DNA of 64,000 nucleotides, taken from NCBI RefSeq assembly GCF_001687325.1, contig NZ_LZRD01000024.1, positions 62,001 to 126,000 on the forward strand. Reading direction: 5' to 3'. Made by a program: the position numbers and the translations under genes. Below are positions 42,048-52,464 of the stretch, piece after piece. The notes below the pieces were generated by a model. The model was not told the origin of the DNA. It saw only the letters and a list, made by a program, of their open reading frames with translations, and made no database searches. The stretch comes from Streptomyces sp. PTY087I2. Its GTDB lineage: Bacteria; Actinomycetota; Actinomycetes; Streptomycetales; Streptomycetaceae. The stretch's first letter is position 1, and the number at the start of each line of letters is the position of its first letter.

Positions 42048-43150
42048 GCCTGCTCCAACTCCTCCTCGCCGCCCTCCTCGTGCTGGCGAACGGGTTCTTC
42101 GTCGGCGCGGAGTTCGCCCTCGTCTCCGTCCGCCGCAGCCAGATCGAACCGCTGGCCGCCCAGGGGTCCGGCCGGGCCCGTACCGTCCTGCACGGCCTGG
42201 AGAACCTGCCGCAGATGATGGCCGCCGCCCAGTTCGGCATCACCGTCTGCTCCCTCACCCTCGGAGCCGTCGCCGAGCCGACCGTCGCCCACCTCCTGGA
42301 GCCGGTCTTCCACGCGGCGCACGTCCCCGACGGGCTCGTCCACCCCCTCGGCTTCGCCCTCGCGCTGCTGACCGTGGTCGTCCTGCACCTGGTCATCGGC
42401 GAGATGGTCCCGAAGAACCTCGCGATGGCGGCGCCCGAGCGGACCGCGCTCTGGCTCAGCCCCGGCCTGGTCGCCTTCGCCCGGCTCTGCCGCCCGGTCA
42501 CCACCGCGCTCGGCGCCTGCGCCGGTCTGGTGCTGCGGCTGTTCGGCGTCGAGCCGAAGGACGAGGTGGAGGCCGTCTTCACCAGTGAGCAGCTCAACCG
42601 GCTCGTCGAGGACTCCGGACAGGCCGGCCTCCTCGGACCGGAGGCCGCCGAACGACTGGAGGACGCCCTCGAACTGGGCAGCAGGCCCGTCGCCGACGTC
42701 CTGCTGGAGCGGGCCTCCCTGGTCACCGTCGACCCGTCGGTCACCCCGCGCCGCATCGAGGAGCTGACGGTACGCACCGGCTTCTCCCGCTTCCCGGTCT
42801 GCGCGGAGGACGGCGGCCCCTTCATGGGCTACCTCCACGTCAAGGACGTCCTGGAGCTGGAGGACGCCGACCGCGCGGTCCCGCAGCAGATCTGGCGCCC
42901 GATGGCGACCGTACGGGCCGAACTCCCGCTGGACGACGCCCTGACCGTGATGCGCCGCGCCGCGACGCACCTCGCCCAGGTCGCCGACGGATCGGGCCGG
43001 GTCCTCGGCCTGGTCGCGATGGAGGACGTCCTGGAGATGCTGGTGGGGGAGGTACGCGACCCGGCCCACCGGGTGGTGTCCGTACCCCGCCGTACGGTGG
43101 ACGTCCCCAGGACACCGGGGCGGCCGTCGTCCGGGGCGCTGGTGCACTGA
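42044..43150 (+). CDS. CNNM/CorC-like membrane protein, second paralogue
   Basis: 368 aa from the ATG at 42044 (ATGA overlap). Same DUF21 fold (LLLAALLVLANGFFVGAEFALVSVRRSQ, HLVIGEMVPKNLA) and CBS pair (about 195-320), but no C-terminal CorC domain. Adjacent unequal paralogues of this kind are frequent in actinobacteria and suggest a heteromeric transporter. Confidence 0.9.
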   Translation: MSLLQLLLAALLVLANGFFVGAEFALVSVRRSQIEPLAAQGSGRARTVLHGLENLPQMMAAAQFGITVCSLTLGAVAEPTVAHLLEPVFHAAHVPDGLVHPLGFALALLTVVVLHLVIGEMVPKNLAMAAPERTALWLSPGLVAFARLCRPVTTALGACAGLVLRLFGVEPKDEVEAVFTSEQLNRLVEDSGQAGLLGPEAAERLEDALELGSRPVADVLLERASLVTVDPSVTPRRIEELTVRTGFSRFPVCAEDGGPFMGYLHVKDVLELEDADRAVPQQIWRPMATVRAELPLDDALTVMRRAATHLAQVADGSGRVLGLVAMEDVLEMLVGEVRDPAHRVVSVPRRTVDVPRTPGRPSSGALVH

Positions 43151-43219
43151 GACGGCGGCACGGGGCCGGGACCGGCGGTATGAGGCCGCGCCGGGGGGCC
43201 AGCTCCCCCGGCCCGGACC

Positions 43220-45124
43220 TCACACCGCGCCCGGCTCCTGCTTGCCCCGGCCCACCGGACCGCGCCCCGACAGCACCTCGCCGTAGGCCTGCATCAGATC
43301 CGCCAGCCGCAGCGTCGACAGGTCCTCCCGGGTCAGCTCGCCCGCATAACCGGACAGCCGCAGATCACGGTAGGCGCAGCTCTTCTCGTACAGCGTCCGC
43401 AGGAAGCGGCCGTTGCCCAGCTCGTCGATCCACCCCTGGTCCACCACATGGCCGCTGATGGAGCGCAGCTCGTCCAGCGCCTCCTCGTCCCACACGTCGT
43501 CGTTCTCGGCGGCCAGGACGCTGCCGATCGCGGTGAGTTCGAGCGGCCGGTAGCTGGGGAAGTCGACCCGGCTGGTGAACCGGGAGGAGAGACCCGGGTT
43601 GGTGGCGAGCAGCCGGTCCATGCCCTCCGGATACCCCGCGAGGATGACGACGAGATGGTCCCGGTTGTCCTCGGCCCGCTTGAGGAGCACCTGAAGCGCC
43701 TCGTCGCCGTACGCGTCGCCCTTGCTGTAACCGGAGTTGGCCAGGCTGTACGCCTCGTCGACGAACAGCACCCCGCCGAGCGCCGAGTCGATCAGCTCGT
43801 TCGCCTTGACCGCCGTCTGCCCCAGGAACTCCCCGACGAGATCCGAGCGTTGGGCCTCGACCAGATGATCGCCTCCGAGCAGCCCGAGAGCGTAGAAGAC
43901 CCGGCCCAGGATGCGGGCCACCGTGGTCTTGCCGGTGCCGGAGGGGCCGGAGAAGACGAAGTGGCGCTTCGGCGGCTGCACGGGCAGACCCTGCTCGGCC
44001 CGCCGCCGGGCCATGTTCAACTGCGCCGACAACGCCTTGACCTGCCGCTTGACCGGCTCCAGGCCGACCATCCGCTCCAGCTGCGCCAGCGCCTCGGCCA
44101 GCAGGACCGGATCGCTGGGCCCGGCCGGGAACGGCGGCGCCTTACGGGTCCTGGTGCGCCGGGCCCCCTCGACGGGAACGGGCGGACCGGGGGCCGGTTC
44201 GTCGCCGAGCAGCCCGGCCTCGCCGACCGGCCAGGACTCGCGCCCGTCCACCAGATCGGTGCCGAGCAGCGCGTCGCCCTCCGGCTGCGCCTCCGCCCCC
44301 GCGCCCCCCGAACCGAAACCGGTCAGGGACACGGCGGCCAGATCCGCCGACTCGTCGAACCCGTCGCCCTCCACGAGCGCCGCCAGCCGGGCCGAGGTGT
44401 CCATGAACGCCGGGTCCACCCGGTGCACCGCCCGGTACAGCGGCAGGGCGGCGGCGCTGCGCCCGGTGCCCTCGTGGGCCCGCGCCAGCCAGTAGCGCAG
44501 CTCCTTGCGCTGCGGCTGCTCGCTGCGACAGCGCATCAGCGCGGCCGACAGCAGCGGCTCCGCCTGCCCGAACATCTCCAGCCGCACCCGGGCCATCCCG
44601 CCGAACAGGCCCGCCTCGATGCCCAGCATCGGATCGTCGACGAGCTGCTCGGTGCAGCGCACCAACTGCTCCCAGTCCTTGACCAGATACGAGCGGCAGG
44701 CGTGCAGGAACCGCACCTGCGGATCCGTGTCCACCGGCGGCAGCCCGGCCAATGCCCGGTCCAGCTCCGGCACATGGCGTCCGTCCAGCCAGTGCGAGGC
44801 GTGCGCCAGCAGCAGATCGCGCGGGCTCTCCAGCACCGGCTGCACCCACCAGCCCAGCCAGTACCAGGAGTTGAGCGCGCGGCGGTGACGGGCGCGCTGC
44901 TCGCCGAAGCGGTCGCGGTGCCGGTACATGCGTAACAGGGCGGTGGTGGTGTCGATGCGCAGCGCGTGGAGGCCGAGCCAGCCGTCCGCCATGCCGGGAT
45001 CGAACCGCACCGCGGCTCTGAACTCCTCCTCGGCCTGCGGGTAGGCGCCCATCGTGTAGGCGTCCATGCCACGCAGCCAGGCGAGGTCGGCGGGGGCTCC
45101 AGCGCCCTGTGTGCCGATGTCCAT
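43220..45124 (-). CDS. TPR-AAA+ ATPase, CbxX/EccA-like
   Basis: 634 aa. N-terminal helical TPR-like region (about 15-250; YPQAEEEFRAAVRFDPG), a Pro/Gly linker (270-340), then an AAA+ module with Walker A GPSGTGKT (393-400) and Walker B LFVDEA (453-458). The architecture is that of EccA in ESX/type VII secretion and of CbxX-type chaperones. No ESX membrane or EsxA/B genes are nearby, so here it is a stand-alone copy of unknown partner. The ATG at 45124 chosen from family-like start MDIGTQG; ribosome site GGGGGACC. Confidence 0.85.
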   Translation of the reverse strand: MDIGTQGAGAPADLAWLRGMDAYTMGAYPQAEEEFRAAVRFDPGMADGWLGLHALRIDTTTALLRMYRHRDRFGEQRARHRRALNSWYWLGWWVQPVLESPRDLLLAHASHWLDGRHVPELDRALAGLPPVDTDPQVRFLHACRSYLVKDWEQLVRCTEQLVDDPMLGIEAGLFGGMARVRLEMFGQAEPLLSAALMRCRSEQPQRKELRYWLARAHEGTGRSAAALPLYRAVHRVDPAFMDTSARLAALVEGDGFDESADLAAVSLTGFGSGGAGAEAQPEGDALLGTDLVDGRESWPVGEAGLLGDEPAPGPPVPVEGARRTRTRKAPPFPAGPSDPVLLAEALAQLERMVGLEPVKRQVKALSAQLNMARRRAEQGLPVQPPKRHFVFSGPSGTGKTTVARILGRVFYALGLLGGDHLVEAQRSDLVGEFLGQTAVKANELIDSALGGVLFVDEAYSLANSGYSKGDAYGDEALQVLLKRAEDNRDHLVVILAGYPEGMDRLLATNPGLSSRFTSRVDFPSYRPLELTAIGSVLAAENDDVWDEEALDELRSISGHVVDQGWIDELGNGRFLRTLYEKSCAYRDLRLSGYAGELTREDLSTLRLADLMQAYGEVLSGRGPVGRGKQEPGAV

Positions 45125-45483
45125 CAGGTCCCCCACAAACCGTGCCCCCAGGATGTCCCGCCCGCACAGCATGCCCACCTGAGCGTGCTGAATCACGGCG
45201 TGGAGGAAGGGAATTGACCACACCGAGCTGCATCGTACCCGCGCACCGGGGGAGGAGCCGCGCAACGGCCGGCCCTCGGGGGTGGTCACCGAGGGTGAGT
45301 GAATCGCTCTGCGTAGTCGCCGGAGCGGCGGAGGGAGCACAGGGCGAAGCCCCCGATCACGGGGGAACAACCGGGGGCTTCGCGTCTGCGGGGGCTCCGA
45401 AAAGCCGCACAATGAGAACGTAAGACCAGTAAGGCCCCTCGGTCAAGCAGAGTTGAGGCTCTTCTGAGCTGATTTCCGACTGC
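45125..45483. other. Intergenic region upstream of the AAA+ gene
   Basis: No gene seen. It contains a strong hairpin at 45344-45383 (listed separately) and otherwise unremarkable sequence; the AAA+ promoter must lie here. Confidence 0.5.
45344..45383. terminator. Hairpin downstream of the P-loop kinase gene
   Basis: Perfect 12-bp arms (45344-45355 with 45372-45383) and a 16-nt loop, about 100 bp past the kinase stop and 220 bp before the AAA+ start on the same strand. Confidence 0.55.
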
Positions 45484-46113
45484 TCAGTATGGCGCGGTGC
45501 CGTGGCTACGGTACGTGACGCTCCGGTGCGCTCCCGGCTGTCGCCCGGGCCCCGGCAGCCACGCGTACCCCTCGGGCAACTGCCGTACCAGAGTGTCGGC
45601 GTACGGCCGGGAGGGGTCCGCGGCGAAGTGCCGTTCCTCGGCGAGCGTCCACCCGTCCCAGAACCCGGTGAGCCCGGCCCCGTCGCGGCGCCGGCCCCGC
45701 TCCCAGGACGTCTCCCGGTCCAGCTCCATCCAGCACAGCGCCGCCAGCCACGGCCGCACCTCTCGGCGCCCCGCGCCGACCCCCTCCACCAGCACCACCG
45801 GGGCCGGCTCCAGGGTCCGCGCGGGCCCGAAGCGGCGCTCCGTCCAGTCGTACGGGGCATAGCGGGCGGACTCGCCGCGCGAGAGCGGCCCGAGCACCTG
45901 CTCCCGCAGCCGGCCCGTCCAGCCGAACAGCTCCTCGTGCGTGGCGAGATCGTCCAGATGGAGGACCGGGGCGCCGCCCAGCGCCGTCGCGAGGCGGGCG
46001 GCGAAGGTGCTCTTGCCCGAACCGGCGTGCCCGTCGACCGCGACGAGCCGGACCGGCCCGCAGGAGGGGGGCAGTGCGGCGAGGTCATCGGCGTGGCGGG
46101 CCAGGTCGTCCAT
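45484..46113 (-). CDS. Uridine kinase-like P-loop NTPase
   Basis: 209 aa. P-loop GHAGSGKS at 28-35 following VRLVAVD, then VLHLDDLATHEELFGW (substrate/Mg acidic pair) and VVLVEGVGAG. Resembles the Udk/Prk kinase superfamily annotated as ATP-binding or uridine kinase-like in Streptomyces; the substrate is uncertain. ATG at 46113. Confidence 0.75.
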   Translation of the reverse strand: MDDLARHADDLAALPPSCGPVRLVAVDGHAGSGKSTFAARLATALGGAPVLHLDDLATHEELFGWTGRLREQVLGPLSRGESARYAPYDWTERRFGPARTLEPAPVVLVEGVGAGRREVRPWLAALCWMELDRETSWERGRRRDGAGLTGFWDGWTLAEERHFAADPSRPYADTLVRQLPEGYAWLPGPGRQPGAHRSVTYRSHGTAPY

Positions 46114-46246
46114 GGCCCCAGGGTACGTTCCGGCACGCGGGCACCAGGGAGCCGCCGCAGGTCATGCCAGTGGTCCAGACCCATATTGGTTCGGCGGCGA
46201 CCGCCGAACCGCTGGCCCGATCCGCCCCGGAACCGGGATAGTTGGC

Positions 46247-46302
46247 GAACCGCACGGCATCCGAACCGCAAACCGCACGGCGCCCGAACCGCACGGCATC
46301 CG
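46247..46302 (+). repeat. Three direct repeats upstream of the C39 peptidase gene
   Basis: AACCGCACGGC(A/G)(T/C)CCG occurs at 46247-46263, 46271-46286 and 46286-46302 (first and third identical over 17 nt). Spaced 23 and 16 bp between the divergent kinase and peptidase genes. Confidence 0.8.
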
Positions 46303-46341
46303 CAGACCACCTTCTTCCGCATCCGACCGGGGGTCACGACC

Positions 46342-47715
46342 ATGACCAGTCCGACTTCGCGCAGAACCGTTCTGACCGCCGCGCTCGCCGCCGCGGCGAG
46401 TGCGGGCACGGTGGCCTCCTCCGCCGCGCCCTCGTCCGCCGCCCCGTCCTCGCCCTCGCCTGCGGGCCCCTCCGCGACCCCGGCGGCCCTCGTGGACAAC
46501 CGTTTCTGGCACACGTACACCGACTGGCGCTGCGGCACCGGCGACGGCACCCGGATCCTCCCCGGCGCCCGCCCCGGCCTGGTGATCGCCGCCCCGGCCG
46601 GCCGCACCGACTACACCGACCCGCACACCGGTGAGACGGCCGCCTGGGACTACGCCACCTGGACCTCGCCCGTCCACCGCTCCACCGTCCCGGCCACCGA
46701 GGTGATCGCCTCCTGGAACGCCCGTACACCGGCCGGCACCTGGATCCAGGTCGAGCTGAGCGGGCGTTACGCCGACGGCACCGCGACCCCCTGGTTCGTG
46801 ATGGGCCGCTGGGCGGCGGGCGACGGCGACATCCGCCGTACCTCCGTCGACGACCAGGGCGACCCGCACAGCTCCGTATGGACGGACACCCTCGCGGTGG
46901 ACGACCCGGCGAGCGGCGTACGCCTGGTCTCCCACCGGCTGCGGGTGACGCTGTACCGCGCCCCGGGCAGCCGCCTCACCCCGACCGTGTGGCGGGTCGG
47001 CGCGATGGCCTCCGACGTGCCGGACCGCTTCACCGTGCCCGAGACCGCCCCCGGCCCGGCCCGCGAACTGCCCGTGCCCCGCTACTCGCAGAACATCCAC
47101 ATCGGGCAGTACCCCGAGTACGACAACGGCGGCGAGGCGTGGTGCAGCCCCACCTCCTCGCAGATGATCATCGAGTACTGGGGCCGGAAGCCCACCGCGG
47201 AGGACCTCGCCTGGGTCAAGCCCGGCCTGCCCGACCCCCAGGTCTGCCACGCCGCCCGCAACACCTACGACTACGCGTACGGGGGCTGCGGCAACTGGCC
47301 GTTCAACGCCGCCTACGCCGCCACGTACCGCGACATGAACGCCGCCGTCACCCGGCTCGGCTCGCTCACCGACGTGGAGCGGCTGGTCCGCGCCGGAATC
47401 CCCGTCATCACCTCCCAGTCCTTCCTGAAGGAGGAGCTGACCGGCGCCGGATACGGCACGTCGGGCCATCTGATGACGGTCATCGGTTTCACCCCCGAGG
47501 GCGACGTCGTCGCGAACGACCCCGCGTCACCCGACAACGACGCGGTACGCCGGGTCTACCGCAGGCGCGAATTCGAGAACGTGTGGTTGAGGACCAAGCG
47601 CTATGACGCCGAGGGGAGGGTCAGAAGCGGTACGGGCGGGGTGTGCTACGTCTACTGGCCGACTCGGCCGACGCCTTCCCGCCAGCGGGTCCTGAGGTCG
47701 CTCGGCCTGGTCTGA
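46342..47715 (+). CDS. Tat-exported C39-family peptidase
   Basis: 457 aa. N-terminal twin-arginine signal (SRRTVLTAALAAAASAG), then an Ala/Ser/Pro region, a beta-rich N-terminal domain and a C39-like papain fold: Cys268 (GGEAWCSPTSSQM), His376 (SGHLMTVIGF) and an Asp in VANDPASPD. Secreted through Tat, so probably folded before export. C39 enzymes usually cleave leader peptides after GG, but this free, extracytoplasmic type has no known substrate. The ATG at 46342 is supported by the signal peptide. Confidence 0.85.
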   Translation: MTSPTSRRTVLTAALAAAASAGTVASSAAPSSAAPSSPSPAGPSATPAALVDNRFWHTYTDWRCGTGDGTRILPGARPGLVIAAPAGRTDYTDPHTGETAAWDYATWTSPVHRSTVPATEVIASWNARTPAGTWIQVELSGRYADGTATPWFVMGRWAAGDGDIRRTSVDDQGDPHSSVWTDTLAVDDPASGVRLVSHRLRVTLYRAPGSRLTPTVWRVGAMASDVPDRFTVPETAPGPARELPVPRYSQNIHIGQYPEYDNGGEAWCSPTSSQMIIEYWGRKPTAEDLAWVKPGLPDPQVCHAARNTYDYAYGGCGNWPFNAAYAATYRDMNAAVTRLGSLTDVERLVRAGIPVITSQSFLKEELTGAGYGTSGHLMTVIGFTPEGDVVANDPASPDNDAVRRVYRRREFENVWLRTKRYDAEGRVRSGTGGVCYVYWPTRPTPSRQRVLRSLGLV

Positions 47716-47719
47716 GCAA

Positions 47720-47762
47720 GCCCGGTTCCGCGGCCGCCCCGATGACGGCCGCGGCACCGGGC
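47720..47762 (+). terminator. Terminator after the C39 peptidase
   Basis: 17-bp stem with one internal mismatch (47720-47736 with 47746-47762), 9-nt loop. Confidence 0.75.
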
Positions 47763-47820
47763 GTGAGCAAAGCGCCCCCGGCGTAACGGAGTTGCCGGAG
47801 GGGCGCGCTATGTTGAACGT

Positions 47821-48603
47821 GTGACCGACATCGAATCGCGCATCGACACCACCCGGCCGCACACCGCCCGGATCTGGAACTACTGGACCGGCGGCAAGGA
47901 CAACTACCCGGTCGACCGGGCGGCCGGTGACGAGATCCGGGCCCTGCACCCCGGGATCGGCGACTACGCGAAGGCGGACCGGCTGTTCCTGGGGCGGGCG
48001 GTGCGCCACCTGGCCGAGCAGGAGGGCATCACCCAGTTCCTGGACATCGGAACGGGGCTGCCCAGCGCCGACAACACCCACGAGGTCGCCCAGCGCGTGG
48101 CCCCCGACGCCCGCGTCGTGTACGTGGACAACGACCCGCTCGTCCTGGCACACGCCCAGGCGCTGCTGGTCGGGACCCCCGAGGGACGCATCGACTACCT
48201 GGACGCCGATCTGCGGGACGTCGACGACATCCTGGCCGCGGCGGCGAAGACGCTCGACTTCTCGCAGCCGGTGGCGCTGATGCTGCTCGGCGTCGTCATC
48301 TTCATCGAGGACGACGAGCAGTCGTACGCGATCGTGCGCCGGCTCATGGACGCGCTCGCGCCCGGCAGCCACCTCGTCCTGTCCCACACGGTCACACACC
48401 CCGACATGCCGGACGTCGACGAGGCAGTGGCGTTCTGGAACGAACACGGCACCCCGAAGCTGACGCAGCGCACCCCGGCGGCCGTCGCGCGCTACTTCGA
48501 CGGCCTGGAACTGCTGGAGCCCGGGGTGGTGTCGTGCTCCGCGTGGCGGGCCCCGACGCCGACGCAGGATGTCGCGATGTACGCGGGCGTCGGCCGGAAG
48601 TGA
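47821..48603 (+). CDS. DUF574 / Methyltransf_19 SAM-dependent methyltransferase
   Basis: 260 aa, GTG start. Family hallmarks: HTARIWNYWTGGKDNYPVDR at the N terminus, SAM motif FLDIGTGLPS, and VYVDNDPLVLAHA. The family is greatly expanded in Streptomyces; most members have no known substrate and some sit in regulatory conservons. Here it stands alone between two terminators. Confidence 0.9.
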   Translation: MTDIESRIDTTRPHTARIWNYWTGGKDNYPVDRAAGDEIRALHPGIGDYAKADRLFLGRAVRHLAEQEGITQFLDIGTGLPSADNTHEVAQRVAPDARVVYVDNDPLVLAHAQALLVGTPEGRIDYLDADLRDVDDILAAAAKTLDFSQPVALMLLGVVIFIEDDEQSYAIVRRLMDALAPGSHLVLSHTVTHPDMPDVDEAVAFWNEHGTPKLTQRTPAAVARYFDGLELLEPGVVSCSAWRAPTPTQDVAMYAGVGRK

Positions 48604-48609
48604 CGGCTC

Positions 48610-48649
48610 GCTCCCGGGGCCGGCGTTCCTCGCCGCCGGCCCCGGGAGC
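48610..48649. terminator. Terminator between methyltransferase and PepSY gene
   Basis: Perfect 16-bp stem (48610-48625 with 48634-48649), 8-nt loop, for convergent genes. Confidence 0.8.
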
Positions 48650-48664
48650 CTCACCCCGTCACCG

Positions 48665-50185
48665 TCAGGCGGTACGTCGTCGGCGCACCGCCCCCACGAC
48701 CGCGTCGACCACCAGGAACCCGGCCAGGGTCACCCCCAGGACCGGCAGCGCCCAGCCCAGGGCGGCCACGGCCGGGATGCCCAGGACGAGGGCGGGCAGC
48801 GGGATCCGCCGCCACGCCCCGCGCTCGGGGGCCCTGCCGACCGGCGCGCGCCGGTCGCCCCGGGTGGGCCGGCGCTGCCACCACATGCGGTAGCCCCAGA
48901 CGATCACCGCGGTCAGGCCGAGGGCGACGATCGCCAGCACGATCTGGTTGGCGACCCCGAACAGCACCCCCATGTGGCCCTGCACGCCCAGCTTGCTGAG
49001 CTTGTTGAGGGCCGGGTGGTCGGCCCAGCGGGTGCGCGAGGTGATCTCGCCGCTCGTGGTGTCCACGGCCACCCGGTCGTAGTGCACGGGCCAGGTGTTG
49101 TCGGTCTGCGCCACGACCCACGCGCTCGCCGCGTCCGCCGGGGGCGTCACTTCCACGATCCCGCCGAGACCCGCGCCCCGGGCCGCAGCCAGGGCCGCGT
49201 CGAAGTCCGCCGGATCGGCGTCGGCGGTCGCTCCGCCGGAACCGCCGTGCCCGGCGTGCTCCGAGTGGTCCTCGGCCGGGGCATCGGCGCCCGGCAGCGC
49301 CGTGTCCAGAGCCGGGGCGTTGCCGTTGGCCGCGTCCAGCAGCCGGCCGAACCGCTCGCCGCCGTAGTTCGACCAGGTGAGGCCCGTGGCGCTCAGGAAC
49401 AGCAGCCCCAGCGCGAGCCACACCCCGGTGGCCGCGTGCCAGCCGCGGGTCCGCCGGACTCCCTTGGCCTTACGGTCCGGAAGCAGCACGCCCCGGGCCG
49501 ACTTGGCGCGCAGACCCCGGGCGCGCCCGAGCCACAGCACCAGGCCGCCCACGACGGCCACCCACAGCCAGCTCGCGGCGACCTCGGAGTACAGGCGGCC
49601 CACCTCGCCGAGGTGGAGATTGCGGTGCAGGTCGTCGAGCCAGGTGGTGAGCGGCGTCGACCCGAACCAGGTCGTCAGCTCGCCTCGCACCTCGGCGGTG
49701 TACGGGTCGACGAACACCGTGCGCTGGTTCTCGCCCAGCTCCGGCACCGCGAGCACCACCCGGGTGGTGTCCTCGGGGCCCGGCGGAGTGATCACCGACG
49801 CCAGGGTGCCTTCGGGGTACGCGGCCCGCGCGGCGGCGATCTGCTCGGCCAGCGGGCGTACCTCGTCCCCGACCCGGTCGACGCGGAGCTGGTCCCCGTA
49901 GACGATCCGGTCGAGCTGGGGTGTCAGCGTGTAGGCCAGCCCGGTCAGCGCGGCCACCAGCAGGAAGGGGGCGACGAGCACCCCGGCGTAGAAGTGCAGC
50001 CGGACCAGGAGATGCCGTACCTCCGCCCAGGAGCGGGCCGGGCGATCCGGCCGCCCGGACGAGTCTTTCGCGGGGCCGCCCGGTCTTCCGGCGGCCGGAT
50101 CGTGGGCCTTCCCCTCCTGCCCGTTCTGCTCCTTCTCGCTCTGCTCTTGCTCGTTCTGCGGTATTTCTTCGGTTCTGCGGGACAT
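48665..50185 (-). CDS. PepSY-associated TM protein
   Basis: 506 aa. Glu/Gln-rich cytoplasmic start, then four membrane segments of the PepSY_TM type (LHFYAGVLVAPFLLVAALTGLAY; VAVVGGLVLWL; WLALGLLFLSATGLTW; QIVLAIVALGLTAVIVWGY) with two PepSY-like extracytoplasmic loops. Conserved His (LHFYAG, HRNLHLGE, GWHAATG, GHMGVLFG) could bind heme. The family includes putative siderophore-iron reductases. An inserted His-rich DHSEHAGHGG suggests metal binding. ATG 50185 with GAGGAG. Pairs with the His-rich membrane gene upstream. Confidence 0.8.
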   Translation of the reverse strand: MSRRTEEIPQNEQEQSEKEQNGQEGKAHDPAAGRPGGPAKDSSGRPDRPARSWAEVRHLLVRLHFYAGVLVAPFLLVAALTGLAYTLTPQLDRIVYGDQLRVDRVGDEVRPLAEQIAAARAAYPEGTLASVITPPGPEDTTRVVLAVPELGENQRTVFVDPYTAEVRGELTTWFGSTPLTTWLDDLHRNLHLGEVGRLYSEVAASWLWVAVVGGLVLWLGRARGLRAKSARGVLLPDRKAKGVRRTRGWHAATGVWLALGLLFLSATGLTWSNYGGERFGRLLDAANGNAPALDTALPGADAPAEDHSEHAGHGGSGGATADADPADFDAALAAARGAGLGGIVEVTPPADAASAWVVAQTDNTWPVHYDRVAVDTTSGEITSRTRWADHPALNKLSKLGVQGHMGVLFGVANQIVLAIVALGLTAVIVWGYRMWWQRRPTRGDRRAPVGRAPERGAWRRIPLPALVLGIPAVAALGWALPVLGVTLAGFLVVDAVVGAVRRRRTA

Positions 50186-50293
50186 GGTGCTCCTCGGAGG
50201 GCGGACGGTGACGGACGCGCGCCCGACGCCTCCCGCACGCATGCCTGACGGACGCCGGAGCGGTTCCGGCGTCGGGGCAGGTGGGGGAGGAGG

Positions 50294-50905
50294 TCAGGCC
50301 GAGGCCGCCACGGGCGGCCCGCGCCGGGACCGGGACCGGGCGAGGAGCGCCCCGAACCGGATCCGCACCACCACCGGCGGCACCGGGCGCGACCGGGGCG
50401 GGCAGGGGAGCGACGGGGCCGGCCGGAGGACGACGCGCGGGGCGAGCAGCGCCCCGAGGCGTCGCAGCACCCGCTCCCCGTACAGCACGCAGAGGGCCGA
50501 CCCGAGCGTGGCCGCCGCGTGGGCCAGGGGCATCCCGGCGTCCATGGCATGCCCGGCGGCCACGTCCTCGGATGCCCCGGCCATGTGGTGCCGGGCCCCG
50601 TGCCCGTGCCCGGCGGGCATTCCGGGATGCGGGCCTCCGCCGGGGGCCGGGAGGAAGTGGAACGCGTTGTGCAGGGCGAACTGGGTCGCCCCGAGCACCA
50701 GGACCACGACGTCGAAGCGCCGCTTCCGGCCGCCGAGCAGCAGGGCGCCCTGCACGGTCAGGGCGAGGAACAGGAGCGCGAGCACCCCCGCGCCGGGCAG
50801 GCGTCCGCCCGCCGCGACATGGCTCCCGGCACCGAGGGCCAGGCACGCCGAACCGCAGAGCAGGCCCCTGGCCGCTCGCCTCGGCAGGCCGCCCGGTGCA
50901 CGCAT
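50294..50905 (-). CDS. Histidine-rich small membrane protein
   Basis: 203 aa if started at the ATG at 50905; no clear ribosome site is visible and a start at 50983 is possible. Several hydrophobic segments (LCGSACLALGAGS; VLALLFLALTVQGALLLGG; FDVVVLVLGATQFALHNAFHF). A His/Met-rich loop, HPGMPAGHGHGARHHM, looks like a copper- or iron-binding site. Same strand and just upstream of the PepSY gene, so a metal-handling pair is likely. Family not recognised with certainty. Confidence 0.6.
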   Translation of the reverse strand: MRAPGGLPRRAARGLLCGSACLALGAGSHVAAGGRLPGAGVLALLFLALTVQGALLLGGRKRRFDVVVLVLGATQFALHNAFHFLPAPGGGPHPGMPAGHGHGARHHMAGASEDVAAGHAMDAGMPLAHAAATLGSALCVLYGERVLRRLGALLAPRVVLRPAPSLPCPPRSRPVPPVVVRIRFGALLARSRSRRGPPVAASA

Positions 50906-51053
50906 GGACACAAAATAGCCAGCTGCCCCGGGAGGCTCGGCGGGGGGTGCGGCGTGCGGCTCGGTGCCGCGGTCTCTTCCCATGGGGCAGTAGTCGGCCG
51001 GATGGCCGAAAAAGTTCCCACACCCGCCCCGGGATCGCCGGGCGGCCGGAAAC

Positions 51054-51090
51054 GGCTGTGGGGGGTGGCGAACCGCCACCCCCCACAGCC
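51054..51090 (-). terminator. Terminator after the second chitinase
   Basis: Perfect 17-bp stem (51054-51070 with 51074-51090), 3-nt loop, 18 bp past the chitinase stop. Confidence 0.8.
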
Positions 51091-51108
51091 GCGCGCCCGG
51101 CTGGTCGA

Positions 51109-52368
<1,260 letters not shown>

Positions 52369-52464
52369 CGTGGCTCCTCGTGGGGGAGGGCTGGTGCGTG
52401 GGGGTGCCGGCCGAACTCCGGGCCTGCGCCCGGTTTGACATGAACGCGTTAGGCGTTCGGTGGA

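Noticed and set aside
43220..45124. Evidence for a local type VII secretion locus
   Set aside because: No EccB-E, MycP or WXG100 genes in the window; only the AAA+ protein.
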